A stretch of DNA of 64,000 nt from Populus alba (GCF_005239225.2 NC_133287.1:4011493-4075492); one strand, 5' to 3'. Counted from the first letter of the stretch, positions 38,086 through 50,737 are shown. Notes: a model not told the origin generated them from the letters alone. Numbers and translations are program-made.

Positions 38086-41000
38086 TCCAAAAAAATCACA
38101 AGGGCGGCCGCGGAAACTGTCTGGAACCCATATAGGGAGGTGAATTATGTCTTGAAAGAAAAAACAAGAGGAGATAGAGAGGGAAGAGGAGGTGTCACCT
38201 CATCAGGCAACAAAAAGTCCACTTAAAAAGGCCGCAACCCAGCAGCCGCCCCACCCCGAATCCTTTTTTTATTTAATTATTATATAGTAACAGTAATAAC
38301 TAGTTAAGTTCTGCTTTTTTATATCTATATTTTTAAGCTATTTATTTGTTATTTTGGCGGTTGCTTGCTTTGCTTTGCTTTTTATTTATTTATTATATAT
38401 CAATATCTTTTTTATTTGCGTGAAAAGTGGCGAATCACCAGGCAATCTGCCGCCTCTGATAGTAGTAGTGGGGAATGGGACCCAGAATTTAGAGCTAACA
38501 CGCCGACCTGCCTGCGCTCAACTGTCTGTCCTTATCGGACTCGTCGCCTGGCCTACGCGCCGTACTTCCATTAAATAAACTATTTACAAGGTTGCTTTAT
38601 GCTTGTTATGGTACATGCATGCATGCATGCCCTTACTCCCCCACTTGTATATATGTCCATCCTCATCCATGCCATACTCGTCATAGCTGACCCATCTTTT
38701 TCACAGGTTGACAGGTCAAGCTATTTCAATACTACTTTTTATATATATATATATAAAACTCCATTTTATTTAGTCTTAATTCCTGTAGAGCTACATAGGC
38801 GTAGACCAGAAACTTTTACCTGTCTATGAAACTATGAATAAATATTATGTTGGTTTGGGAAAACGTTGATGTGGGAGTTTTTTGAATTTTTTTCTTTCTT
38901 TTCTTTCTAGTTTTTCTAATTAAAGAGAATAGTTTTCTTATTTTTATTTTTTTCTCTATATATATATATATATATATTTGTCTGTCAATGTTTGGCAGAC
39001 TCATCTTGTTTTCTCGGCTTTAAATTGTCCTTGATTTGAAAATCTAATACTGCCCTAGTTCCGTGTTTACCCTTTTCCTTTTCTACGTTTACGGCCGGTT
39101 TGCTGTTATTTAATTATTAATTTCCTTTCACCTGGTTTTGAAGGTCATTTGTCTGTGAACTTGTGTTTATGGCCGGTTTATCGTTTTGAAAGACCTTTTC
39201 TGAACAAGGTAGATTAAGGTACATTAATTTTATTTTACTGATTTTAGTTTTTTTGAGTAGTGTGTTTTGAGGTTGAGAATGAATTTATTAAGATTTTTAG
39301 GATGTTTTGAGGTATTTTCAAGTGAAATGAGTAGATAAATGGGTTTTTATATTAAAAAAAAAAAACTTGAATTCCAATTTTCTTATCTCTAGAGGTAACC
39401 GAAAACTAGCTCAAGTGATACTCTGCTACAACAAACGACATATCACCTATTAAAAAAAATTAAAACAAACAAAGCATCATCTATTATTCTAAAAAAAAAT
39501 CAAGAAGTGGAGGCCTAAGGGCCTAGGCTCGGACGCCTGGCTTGTTATGGGGCTTTTTTTATGTTTGTTTTTCTTTTGAATTTCAATCCAATTTCTTTAA
39601 AATTAATTTGTTTAAAATATATTATATGTATTATTTTATTAAAACTTTAAATTAGTTAAGGATATGTTTTAGATGTTTTTCTATTAAATACCATTAAATT
39701 TTTACTTTTTTCTTAATTAAGATCATAGAAATTCATTGATTTGTTTAAAATATATTATATTTATTATTTTATTAAAACTTTAAATTATATGTTTTAGATA
39801 TTTTTTATTAAATACCATTACATTTTTATTTTTTTTAATAAGATGATAGAAACTCATCGAAGCCTTTTAAAAACTTTAGCAAGTGATCTTTTTGTGCAAC
39901 CAACCATAATTGTGTTTTATTTTATTTTATTTAGTTTCTTTGCTAGGAGTGTATATTTTTGTTGTCTTGTAATTAAATAAAAAATAATTTTTATAGGATG
40001 AATCCGGGATCTTTCCAAATTCAAACAATACACAAATAGCTGGATAGTATAAATTCCCACGCCATTTTCGTGTAAAATATGAATAAAAAAGAAACAGTAC
40101 ACGTTTGCCCGGCTCCTGACACCATCCATGTGAAGTGAAATAACTTTCTCACTTGACTAAGTATCAATCAAACGACAAACATGTTCATGTAATGTTTGAT
40201 TACAATAATGGCATTGTCTCTCAAGTCAATTTAGAAATACAGGTCAAAATCCTAGACAGCTTTGCAATGCTCCCGAAAAATGTTTTATAAAGATACGTCT
40301 TCCATTGCGTATAGCAACGGATTATCTTATAAATCTAATTTAGTAAGCGCGATGTGTTTACAGAATAGTATATTTAAAATTCTCTAAATTAAATTAAATT
40401 TATAATTTTAATAAATCACGAGTACAGTTTCTCAATCGGAACATCTCCGGCAAGATAACTCCCCCACCCACGGCAACATTATTATCATTAAAGAGCAGAA
40501 AATAAAAGGATTATGTTAAACAAAAGATATTTTCACGTGTTGCTAGTTAATGATTTAATCGTGTCAAACTTCATGATTACATTTGACAAATGATCATTCA
40601 TGCACACAAAGCCTCCACCACCAATACTTTATTACAACTAAACGCAAAATCTGGTGGAGTTCAGCCGTGAGGATAAAGTTTCAGTGACGTGATTAACAAA
40701 TTAAAATAAGATATGGTATATAGTCCAATACAGACAAGGTGATGGAAGAATAATAAGTTGTTAATTAATAAATTAAAAGAAATGGGAAAGCGAAATCTTA
40801 TGCATAGATATCGACGACTATTAAGACTAGGACCCACCTAAAGCGGCAGCCGCGCATCCCCACTTCCACTTCGCTCGCTGGCGTCCACGTGGGACCCATG
40901 TCTTGTCTCCTTACCTTACCTTTTCGCGTAGGGAAAAAATGATTAAAAATGTTTTCACACACCATACGCTCGCGGGATCGGACGGCACTGCAACACGTGC

Positions 41001-42540
41001 AATTCCTGACACCAATCTCGAGATGTTTGTATGTGCCCAGTCAACATGGAATTACCTTTCGGTCTCCTCCTTCGCAGCTCGCTAGTTCCACGCGCTTTTG
41101 TTTTTTCTAGATTCTTCTTCCACTCGCGATTGGCTAAAGTACCATCAACATTTTCTACTGGAATTACAATTTCTTTCTTTTTATTTTTAACCGAACACCG
41201 CAAAAGAAAAAGAAAAAACAAACAAAGAGGAGGTGCTTTTTTAACAAGTAGAAAATCGTGCTTTTATTAAATTATATATAAAAAAATAACTTCGTTTTGG
41301 ACATGAAATTAAAAGCCCATCCGTCTGAATGTAAGTTTTGTTTATAGTTGCAATAGTCAGTTTTGTGTGTTTAGTAACACAGTGTAAAGTGTTTTTTTTA
41401 ATTAATATTATCTTAAAATATATTTTTTTTTTTTTTAAATATCAGTATATATGTTATAACCATAAGAAAATAAATATAAAAATAGTAATTTACTATCTTT
41501 CCTAAATAAAAAACAATTTAGAAAACATAGATTTCGTAAACTTGTCTTGAAAGATTTTACAAGTACAGGAGGATTTGGGAAACTTTTCAAAGTTTACGAG
41601 GCAGGACACACTTGATCACGGGCGAACACTATTAGGGTAATAAGTTCTTTAAGATTTTTGAAAAACGGGCTGTTCGGGGAATTATCTTGGATTTATTTCT
41701 AGTAATTCAGGTAAAACAAAAAGGATTTCGAGCTACCCGATTAATTTACCCGAATTGCAAATATATTTTTATTTATATACTTATTTATAAAATCTTAAAG
41801 TTAACGGGCTTGTAATTTTTACAGGTCTACTTTTGCTCAGACAAGACTTCGAAAACTTGTATCATGCCTAATTTTTTCTAGTTAATTGAAAATTTTGAAG
41901 TAAAGTTGGGAATTTGTTTTTGAATAATTTAAGAGATTCTTTGAAACGGCAATATTTTATTCGAATTTATCGAAAGCCTACCTTCTCTTGACCGCCTCCT
42001 AAATTCTTCCATGGTCATGACGGGCAAAGAGAGTATTTCTTGATCACAAGCTAACCCGCTCGAGTTACAAAGAGGGATTTACACATACAATAACGTTTGT
42101 CTATAGCATTTTTCCAATAGCCGAGTCAATTCTATTTTTTCTTCTTTTTTTTTTTCTTCAATTTTGCTGGTTCAAGGAACTTGCTTTCTCAAGCAAGTCC
42201 ATATTTTTCCTTGTGTGATTATGGTGCGTGTATGATAGATTTCCACGAGAAGCAAAGGCAACTCCAATCTATCGTCAACTTACCCTTCCGGTGAAGAATC
42301 ATCGAGATTAGGGCAGCATGATAAGTCGAATAAAAGGAACCCAAAAGGGGAATGACTCGAACATCCGGTATAATTGTTTCCCTTCCAAAGTTTTTCTTTT
42401 TACATTTTGGTCAAAAAAGCTGTGCTCTCTATTCGACTACACCTCCGTACCTTAATTGAAGAGAATATCTTTTTTATTGTTGAAAAAAAAAAAGAGGGTC
42501 TAAATCATTTGCCAAACACTACCAAACCCTAGCTAGCAGC
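38086..42540. other. Long intergenic region, no gene called
   Basis: GC-richer islands at 38.10-38.25, 38.40-38.57 and 40.83-41.15 kb lack a coding frame with a known domain; the last has CACGTG at 40886 and 40994. 39.2-40.0 kb contains two near-identical 60-70 bp stretches (TTGTTTAAAATATATTATAT.., starting about 39608 and 39740). 41.54-42.10 kb has 'ACCCGATTAATTTACCCG' and 'TAACGGGCTTG' segments suggestive of an old retrotransposon, with no ends visible. Confidence 0.4.
39606..39850 (+). repeat. Diverged direct duplication, period about 132 bp
   Basis: TTTGTTTAAAATATATTATATGTATTATTTTATTAAAACTTTAAATTA.. (from about 39608) recurs from about 39740 with few changes, followed in both by TGTTTTAGATGT/TTAGATATTTTT..ATTAAATACCATTA.. 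and TAAGAT(C/G)ATAGAAA(T/C)TCAT. It is a two-unit local tandem duplication. Confidence 0.65.
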
Positions 42541-42581
42541 TACCAAATCGTTTTTATCCTCTTATTAGTCAAGAACGGTAA

Positions 42582-43239
42582 TCATGGATTGAAATCGAAG
42601 TCCAAACCTATCTCACTGTACAAGCTAAAGCTGCTGGTTTCCACAGAAGCTTCAAACTTTTCATTACTTGTTGTAGTAACAGTTGCAGCCCCAATAAAAC
42701 CATTAAATATGACGACAAAAGGTGCCCTCGAGTGAAAGAAATTGAGAGACTTGAAATATGTTGGGAAAATAAAATAAAATAAAAATACAAGAAGAACATT
42801 TAAATTAAAGGAAGTGGCACACAGCATTGCATGGGTTGCTTGGCAAGTAAAATTGTAAATCAATTGCTTTCATTACCTGCAGAAGGCAAAAGCAACCAGA
42901 CATGTAAACAACATCACACTGTTTTCAAATAGTTGTTTTCTTGCATAATTGGACAGGAGGTATTCCATCAATTCACTCCATTTTTTTCTAACAAAATAAA
43001 TAAATATATATATATATACATAAAATAAAAATTGAACCTACAAAAACAAAATTAAAGACACCAAACCCTATTTCCCAACAGGGAATAAAGGTGACGCCAA
43101 AAACAAACAGCAGTATCACTGCAATCCAGTAGCTATGATGATGACATCTGTCCCAATTATCGCTCACAAAGAAGACAAAACCACTTGGGTAAAAGAGCAT
43201 TCCTACTAATATCACTATCAACTTACACGCTTTCTCCAA
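42582..43239 (-). CDS. Doubtful small membrane-protein gene, possibly two exons
   Basis: Two minus-strand frames lie in order downstream of the ERF11-like gene. The first (43239-42988) has a short basic start (MEKACK) and two hydrophobic segments separated by a hydrophilic SDNWDRCHHH stretch. The second (up to 42863, stop at 42582) ends in a Ser/Thr-rich, acidic tail SEIGLDFDFNP. A good acceptor (TTGCCTTCTGCAG, complement of 42879-42891) lies between them, but I cannot find a matching donor in phase. I recognise no family. Chance open frames in low-copy DNA are an equally good explanation. Confidence 0.2.
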
Positions 43240-43259
43240 AAAACAATCACGATCTTAAC

Positions 43260-43620
43260 AACAGAAACCGATACTCGTGCTGTCCGTACGGACACATTCA
43301 CGGCCGACGGTTCCTTGTTCTTACAAACTCCGGCGACCAGAAAATAAATTAGCAGAAAATTGGGAGAAATTAAGGTTATAATCTATTGATTAAAAAGTTC
43401 AATAAAAAGAGTGATACAGTGTTTTTCAACAAACAACAGCAAAGAAACAGAGTTTCCCTCACTGTTGCTAAAAAAGAGATCTGCCAATACGTATTCACAT
43501 ACGTGAAAAAGAAAAAGAAAAAACTAACAGATCACATAATTAACCTCTCTTTTTTTGCGGGTCTTTTTCTAATCTTTTCTAATATAAAAATAAAAAAAGG
43601 CCAAAATTTTTTCTAAAAAA
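43260..43620 (-). other. Putative 3' UTR of the ERF11-like gene
   Basis: AT-rich, with CACTGTTGC and TAATATAAAAATAAAA segments (near 43579-43595) that could act in polyadenylation on either strand. 43266-43345 is GC-richer (GACGGTTCC, CTCCGGCGACC). Confidence 0.3.
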
Positions 43621-44337
43621 TCATGCAATCTCCGGTGGGGGAGGAAGGTTAAGATCAAGATCAACAGATCTTCTCGGAGTCTTGACATCTTGATGATTCA
43701 AATCAACGACAGAGGATGAATCAGAATCACTCAAGACCCCACCGCAAGAAAAAACCACCGGCTGGTTAGGATGATGATGATACCCATGATCGAAAATCAT
43801 CCTTCCGTACTGACTCTTCATCAATGCATCAAAATAAACCACCTGTTGATGATTCATCGCCATCGGCTGAAACGGCAATCTAACGGTGGATACAACGGGA
43901 CTAAGATTAAGATCCAACGGCGCATCACTGCTACAAAACTCCACGGTACTACTTTGACTGGGACTCTGATTATTATTACCACCACCAACACCACCACCAC
44001 TGTTATTCTTGCTGGCAGCTTTCTTGTTGTTGTCGATAGAGAGAACGTTTTTCTTAACGTTCTCGCATGATGGATATGGAAAGTTAGTCTTTGCCTTAGA
44101 ACCACGGAACTCACGTGCGGCAGTATCGTACGCACGTGCGGCTTCCTCCGCCGTGTCGAAAGTGCCAAGCCAAACCCGGCTCTTCTTACTCGGGTCTCTT
44201 ATCTCGGCAGCGTACCTTCCCCACGGCCTCTTTCTCACTCCTCTAAAATGCACTTCCTTGCCTCCTCCTCCACCACCACCACCGCCAACTCCGCCTCCGC
44301 TAGCTTTAACGGCGGCAATCTTCTCTCTAGGCGCCAT
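43621..44337 (-). CDS. ERF11: AP2/ERF repressor, ERF11-like (EAR motifs)
   Basis: Intronless, 238 aa, nuclear transcription factor of ERF group VIII. It starts [13 protein letters not shown], followed by a nine-glycine run (18-26) that is probably slippage-prone. The AP2/ERF domain covers residues 31-88 ([36 protein letters not shown]). The Ala and Asp of AAEIRD predict GCC-box binding. A linker rich in Asn, Ser and Gly carries SQSSTVE (127-133). EAR motifs are DLNLS (142-146) and a C-terminal [10 protein letters not shown], so active repression through corepressors is expected. The N-terminus, the QSSTVE linker, the SDSSSVV segment and the PPPPE end match Arabidopsis ERF11 as I recall it, and ERF9 and ERF8 are the next candidates. 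The ATG at 44337 is the first in frame and follows a TATA box by about 80 bp. No disruption. Confidence 0.9.
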   Translation of the reverse strand: MAPREKIAAVKASGGGVGGGGGGGGGKEVHFRGVRKRPWGRYAAEIRDPSKKSRVWLGTFDTAEEAARAYDTAAREFRGSKAKTNFPYPSCENVKKNVLSIDNNKKAASKNNSGGGVGGGNNNQSPSQSSTVEFCSSDAPLDLNLSPVVSTVRLPFQPMAMNHQQVVYFDALMKSQYGRMIFDHGYHHHPNQPVVFSCGGVLSDSDSSSVVDLNHQDVKTPRRSVDLDLNLPPPPEIA

Positions 44338-44470
44338 AATTAAAGAAAAAAACTTCTTGTAGCTTTTACTTTTTGAAAAAGGAAGCGAGCATGAAAAAGA
44401 GAGAGGAGGGGGGGTGGTTTTATACAGAGAAGGAGACGGGGGAGTAAATGGGAAGGAAGGGGGCGTGGGC
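44338..44470 (-). promoter_or_regulatory. Core promoter and leader of the ERF11-like gene
   Basis: On the minus strand CTGTATAAAACCACCCCC places a TATAAAA box at 44418-44424, about 81 bp upstream of the ATG. The leader is AG/CT-rich (GAGAGAGG on the plus strand). CACCCCCC lies just downstream of the TATA box. Confidence 0.6.
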
Positions 44471-44859
44471 AGTCAACGATGGATTTGACTGTGAGAGCTG
44501 GGGCGGCTATAGATTAGCTAGAAGAGTGTGGGTAAAGAAGAATAATAAAGTGGTGTCCGAATTATATGGCATGTGGGATGACTAGAGAGCAAGACCGTGA
44601 AGAGAGAGAAGAGAGAGGGTATTTATGGTATATTATATTATTATACGGTACTATGTGGTATCATTCTTATCAGCATCTAACGGCTGTAACTTCACTGTAG
44701 ATTGCGTGCGGTGGATTCATACCATTCCCAAATTGCTCCACTGGCGCGTGCACTCATGATTTTTGCAAGGGGCGCCCCCACAAAAAAAAATGAAAGAGAA
44801 AGCCTTCCCTATTTGGATTGCTCATTGAGATAAAAAAGTCTCTTTCCTTTTATTGTTCT

Positions 44860-45140
44860 CATAACAGTTTTTTTTAAAAAAATATTTTTATTTAAAAATA
44901 TATTGAAATTATATATATTTTTTTTTTTTAAAATTTATTTTTAATATCAATCCATTAAAATAATTTAAAAATAAAAACGCTCCTAAATATATGTTTGAAA
45001 TTGTGGTAATTTTTATTTTTTAAATTTTTTTTCATTCAAAAAAATATTAAAATAATATATATTTTTGTAAAAAATTATAAAAAAATTATTTAAATATATT
45101 TTCAATTAAAAAATACTATCCTCACGTTAACAAACATACA
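44860..45140. repeat. AT-rich MITE-like family, two adjacent copies
   Basis: Two successive family cores: TTATTTTTAATATCAATCCATTAAAATAATTTAAAAATAAAAACGC (to about 44990), and a second T-rich/A-rich unit ending CCTCACGTTAACAAACATAC (45119-45138). Confidence 0.4.
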
Positions 45141-45539
45141 CCAAACAGTTAAGCCATGCTCTTTTGTTTCATAAGTAAAGCATTTGTTTAGGCTAGTCAC
45201 AAGAGAATCATAGAAAATATGTTTCATTTATAATTAAATTTTTATATGATGTGCCCATCATTTAAGAAAAAAAATAAAATTCCATGCTAAATATCTTTAT
45301 TTTTTAAAAGTTGGTTGAAAGTTATTCGAGAAAAGAAATAGGAGTGCAGACAAAACCAACAGAGTTTAGGTAATTTTTATGATTAAATTAGAATGCTAAG
45401 AACTTCATTAAGATTTGTGTTAAAGACAATATTTACAACTAAAAGAGATAACTGAAGCACTTGTTATTGTTTATAGGTAAGAGAAATATTGATAATTAAT
45501 TTTCATTTTCATCATGTCTGTGATATCAACAACTATTTA

Positions 45540-45718
45540 GATTAATTATGTAGTAGGATCTAATAGTAAAAATTTAGGATTAAAAGATTTATTTTTTTAT
45601 AGTTTTAGATTTGAATCATGAAGTTGCTAATATAATAGTCACTGAGGCTTATATAGTTATTAATTTTAGAACTCATAAAATTAGTTGAGGTTTACACTCA
45701 TATTAAAAAAAAAAAAAA
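45540..45718 (+). mobile_element. SINE-like element with A-rich tail
   Basis: ATCTAATAGTAAAAATTTAGG, TAGATTTGAATCATG (box-B-like, near 45606-45620), AGTCACTGAGGCTTATATAGTTATTAATTTTAG, ACTCATAAAATTAGTTGAGG, TTACACTCATATTAAAAAAA. The order equals the copies at 21972 and 27455. Confidence 0.55.
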
Positions 45719-48038
45719 ACTGTAAAAGCCACCCTCCTGCTCTCTCTCTTTTTCATGCTAACTGATCTGTTATCTTGAGAAAGGAGGCTTTGATTTAAGC
45801 GGCCACGCAAACAAAGCTACCTTATCTGTTGTCTTGAGAAATTAACCTGGGCAATTTGCATGTCTTAATTTTATACATTAATTTCGATGGTCAAAGCATC
45901 CTCCCGCTTATCATTGAAAAGAAAAAAATAATAATGATGTCCTCTAATCTTGTTTGCCGCGTCCTTCCGCTATGAACATGGTCATAAATCATAACCTGAG
46001 AGCGTGAGGTTGGGATCACCCAGGGAGCGAAGCTGGTGGTGAAACTTGGTTGATGGAGCTGTGTGGCTTGCGTGGCCAGCTAAATCGCGGCTTATCTGGG
46101 ATTTTCTTACTTTAAAAAAAAAAAAAAAAAAAAAAACAGTCCAAAACCATATATAAATTATAATTGGTCATTTACACGTGCGATGTCGCAAGTATAACAT
46201 AAACAGAATAAAAAGTTGATGATACATAATAAAATGAAATGCAAAAACATTGAAAATATTGATATCTAAGGGGTAGCCATAGGCAAGTTGATTGATAAAA
46301 CTTGGAAAAAACGAAAGAAATAAAGAAAATAAATCCAAAATCTAAAGTGAAAAAACATTGATTATTTTCTTTTGCTTTTGCATCAACGCATGTAAATCAT
46401 GGCGAGTTGTTTAAACTAACAATCAAAAACTAAACAATCATTTAGTCGATGTACTTCCATTACATCCTCATGTTGTTTTGTCATTGCAACATTCAATAAT
46501 CAATAGTTACCGTAATGGATATCTTTGAGTCATGATGTTCTCTAATTTGATCATGCTTTGAATCCTTGTTGTCTATAATGACTTTATAATTATTTGTTTT
46601 TGAAAGTTGGGTACACCACCCGATAAGAAGGAATATGTCTATACAAACTTTGGCCACAAGTGAAGCATTTTCAATCAGAAAGCTTGAAATCGCTCATGTT
46701 TATGAAAGCACATGGTCTTGTTTCATTGTAGAATTACTTGTCCAATAGATTGTTCCAATCTGACACAATACCTATTCCCAAAAACACCTTGGTTATTATT
46801 TTTTGCTGAATATAAAATATGGGAGTTAAAGTTTAGTTTTACACACATGCATTTGCTCACCTGTTGACAAAATTAGGATTATAATATGACTATAATTAAG
46901 ACTACATTTGAAGAACACAAACACATGCATTATACATTCAATACCAAATATTATATCGATTCACATGTTAGAATATCTTCATCTAGAAACTCACTCTGCT
47001 TAGTGTTTTTAAATTAGATATAACAACTTTCCTCTAGTGAACATTCATTTTCATTTAATTTCACATGTTTAACGAATTTCCACCCCTCTTAATTTGCTGA
47101 AAAAACATTTGGCTAATGTTGTATAAATGACATGAAAAATACAACAAAAATATTTATTCATAAAGATATCTTCCCTGAAACTCGTAGTGCATGAATTAAT
47201 GCATAAATCTCTTTATAAGCTCAATGAACAACAAAAATTTGTGAAGCCATCTCCTTTCTCAAATAAGTTCAATGGAAGAAAAGGACCATTGACATAGCTT
47301 TGCAAGCTTACAAAAGGGTTGAAGGCAAGGAAAACATAACTATAAATGTTAGCTAACTTAACCACTAAAGAGCTAAAGGATGCAATGCATGTGAAAGAAA
47401 TAATGCACTTGTTTATTTAGAAGTTTTGCACATAAAAAAGATAGAAACGTAAGCAAAAATCTTATAAAAATAGGACTCAAAGTGTTGTGGTGATGAAAAA
47501 AAGTGTAGTTAATAAAAAAACAAACAATAACCAGTTTCAAAAACGAAGAAATGCAATCTCACCAAATTGTTGAAGGCTGAAGAGATGAAAAAGAAGACAA
47601 CAATGCCAAATTAAGCACACAATAGTAGTAGAAAAATGATATGCAGTGGATTTAAAAACTTTTTTAGGTTTTTTAATAATAATAATAATAATAATGATAA
47701 TGCATGAGTATGCCATAAAACAACAAAGATATACCATGTAAGAAATACCATGAAACTAATTATTATTATAAAAACACCAAATTGAATTTTATTATATATA
47801 ACCGTATCTTCACTAAATATAGTTATCAGTGATTACCATTATAATCCTATCATTAACTTGTCCATGTCAGTAGCTCAATGCACTTAGCAATAACTAAACA
47901 GTTAGAATTAAGTTGTCCGCCTGATAATTAGCAAGGGGCAAGTAAATTATTATCTTATCATCATTTAGTATTTAAAATAGATAGATTTAACTTTAGCAAA
48001 GTAGCTTATCAATTATACTTCTTCGTACTAGCTAGTAG
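45719..48038. other. Intergenic DNA, no gene seen
   Basis: A poly(A) run at about 46113-46136, an (AAT)n tract at 47675-47698, and otherwise unique-looking AT-rich DNA. Nothing on the minus strand here extends the kinase pseudogene beyond its expected C-terminus. Confidence 0.45.
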
Positions 48039-48039
48039 A

Positions 48040-48865
48040 ATTATATATTTGGCTTCTAGAACAATCATGGTAAGTTTATTTTTCGTATGGTTTTTTTCAA
48101 TGCCCTATATTGCCTTTAAGCCAAAGCTTCTTTTTACAAAGAAACTAGGATATTTAGTTTGAGGCAACACAGTCATATGCCAACATAAAAACTATAGATG
48201 ACATTACATTGTTGGCCTATCTTTAGAAAGAGTTCGGACACACAATAATCCCACATGAATACACCTCGATGCTTGACATTCATCATAATAATCTCCCAAA
48301 CATGTATCGATTAACTCCGAGGCCTTACCTTTATTCCGTGTCACCTATGCCCAAAACATCGTGGTAAATTTCAAGTTACTGAAAAAGTATTTAGAAGAGT
48401 TATTATATAATTATTGTTTCTACTTTCTACTTGCATGTCTTAAGAGATTATAGTGATAATCTGTATGAGTATACCATCGATTCCTTTCTCCAGTAACTCT
48501 CTCTAATGGAACCACACCTAAAGTATTAAAAATATGATTCACCAAAAAATTCCCACCGATAACATATTTGAGTGACACATATCCATTGCATGAAATAAAA
48601 CTAAATATAAGTTCTTTCAATTCACAAAACAAAATGATTTAGAGTGATAATGACCACTATGTTCTAATGACTCTCTTTGTTTTTTGCTTCTCTTTCATCA
48701 TCACCAGAAATTCTTGCCAACCCAAAATCTAATATATTAGGATTCAAATTATTGTCTAGTGAAATATTATTAGGATTCAGATCCTTGTGCACAATTGAAA
48801 TTTTAAAATCTTAGTGGATGTTGAGCAATCCTTTTGTAATATCCAAAACAATGTTAAGACATTCT
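48040..48865 (-). pseudogene. S-domain (G-type lectin) receptor-kinase fragment, kinase C-half only
   Basis: Three minus-strand blocks correspond to the last three exons of an S-domain receptor-like kinase. Block 1 (48865-48667): GLLNIH, then a TAA, then IVHKDLNPNNISLDNNLNP and DFGLARISGDDE, that is kinase subdomains VIb-VII. Block 2 (48632-48420): GYVSLKYVIGGNF, GVVPLE and TGERNR, subdomains VIII-IX. Block 3 (48326-48040): KASELIDTCLGDYYD, RCIHVGLLCV, DRPTM followed by TAA, then LPQTKYPSFFVKRSFG and a C-terminal VLEAK. Introns fall where the family has them. The HRDLK catalytic motif reads HKDLN, so the catalytic Arg and Lys are both changed, and there are at least two in-frame stops. The N-lobe, transmembrane and lectin exons are absent upstream. 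It is a dead remnant. Confidence 0.75.
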
Positions 48866-50690
48866 TTTCATCTAGTAATGCACTTGTTTTGTGATTTGTA
48901 CATCTTTACCCTTTGTAAGTCATATAATTAGATATGGATTAATAACCTTAAGATCAAACAAAGAGATTTAGTTTAGACCAACAAAACTAACCTCCTGGTA
49001 AAACCTAGGTTGATGACTATATTAATTCCAACGCAAATATGCAAAACCAATATAGGACATAAACAAACTTGCAAGTCATGGACAAACATAATCAAGACAA
49101 AATTTAATCAACAGAGGCCTAAAAAACTTGGCAACCACCCATAAAACTATGTAAAATCAACAAAAATATAAAAAAAGAGAGAAAAAAAAGTCCAAAGCCT
49201 ACTATATAATCAATGTAACAAAAATACAAAACTAAAATATTTTAAAATTAAATAACCCCAAAACCTAAGAGCTGAGTGAAAGATAAGACTGACTGATAGA
49301 GAGAACAAGCCTTGAAATGCGACCAAAAAGGAGAAAATGTTTTTAAAAAAGTCCCATTGAAAGTCTTTTATAACACTAGTAAACCTAACCCTTTAAAATA
49401 AGAAGGGTATAATAGAAACCAATTTCATCTCAAACTAAACAAACAAAAACAAATAAAAAATTGTCCAAGTGATTTGAAGGGTTAAACACAATCATAACAG
49501 TTAAAAGGACAACATAAAATCAAAAGAAAATAAACCAAATTAGTTGTTGCAAGTGATCTTAGTGAAAATGGGTCTAAAAGTGGAAAATAAGCTAAAGATC
49601 TTGGAGATATAGTAATTTGTTACCCTTGGCTTATTATTGAAACTTGAGAAAATAAATCAAATGTAGAGACAAAGCAATAATAATTGATGGCAAAAAACCA
49701 AAACTCAGAAACAAAACATGGACTAAAAAATCAAACGACTCTCGTGTGCAAAACTTACCCCTTCATCCAACCTCAATCCTTTGAAAACAAGTTAAAGAGC
49801 TTAGAATTGTAGACTTGTAAGCAGCCTAGGAGGCTAATAAACCATAAAAACCAACCATTTTACAATGGCTTGCACAGTAAAAAATGAACAATAAAAAACA
49901 AAAAAAGCTATGAGAAAAAACATGCAAGCCAAATCTTTGGTAACATGAATCATCTAAAAAAAAAAGGTTGTATGCCCTTTTAGAAACCCAAGATAACCCA
50001 ATTCCAATAGAAAGGTTAAAAAATAAACAATAATAAATAAAACCCCCTCACCACAAACATCCAAATCAAAATTAGAAAAGATTGGCATAAATAGGTTGGA
50101 AATGACATACAAAAAGAGAAATTTACAAGCTAACAAAACAAGAAAAGGAACAATAATGTATCTAACAATAACTCAACCAAATCAAAAGAGGAAGAAGATT
50201 GATGAGGTAGTAGCCAACCTAATCAACTAGTAAGGAACCAACCGCATACCCAAATCCTTTAAAAAAGCTCCCACTCTCTTAATCAACTGAGCGAAGTAAA
50301 TGTTATGGCAAGTGGTTTGTGTATTTAATGGATAATTATGGCACGCACACTCACCAATCAAGAAATAGGCTTATCAAATTATAGAACATTTAAGATTAAT
50401 GCCAGAACCCAACCACAAACCATCACCTATGCCCTACAACTTTGTAGACGCTCTTTATTCAACAACATGTCACCAATACCCAACCACGACCACCCAAGCT
50501 GCCAAAGCCAAGACGCAACACCATAAATCAATCAAAATATAAAGAGAACCACAAACACCGCAAATAAAGTAGATATGGTTATGAGAAGGCATGAAAAGAA
50601 CGGTAAGAACTTGAAATAAATTGCTAGAGTTACTGCTTGAATCCATAGTAGGACGCCTCACATGCCACTTGAATTTCTTGATCTCTTTTA
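48866..50690. other. Intergenic DNA upstream (right) of the kinase remnant
   Basis: A-rich on the plus strand. I found no lectin, PAN or N-lobe kinase coding on the minus strand. A 63-codon minus frame (50470-50661) with Ser/Asn-rich and hydrophobic parts is not recognised. Probably unclassified transposon DNA that replaced the 5' part of the kinase gene. Confidence 0.35.
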
Positions 50691-50694
50691 GTTT

Positions 50695-50737
50695 TATATA
50701 TATATATATTTATATATATATATATATATATATATAA
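50695..50737. repeat. (TA)n microsatellite, interrupted once
   Basis: Alternating TA of about 43 bp, interrupted by TTT near 50709-50711. Confidence 0.9.

Noticed and set aside
43771..44362. Plus-strand frames of 99 and 117 codons over the ERF11-like gene
   Set aside because: Antisense shadows with Pro-rich or Thr-rich low complexity; the minus strand has the AP2 domain and EAR motifs.
50470..50661. 63-codon minus frame with RPTMDSSSNSSN
   Set aside because: First thought to be the missing 5' part of the kinase remnant (RPTM), but the following residues fit no kinase or lectin region.
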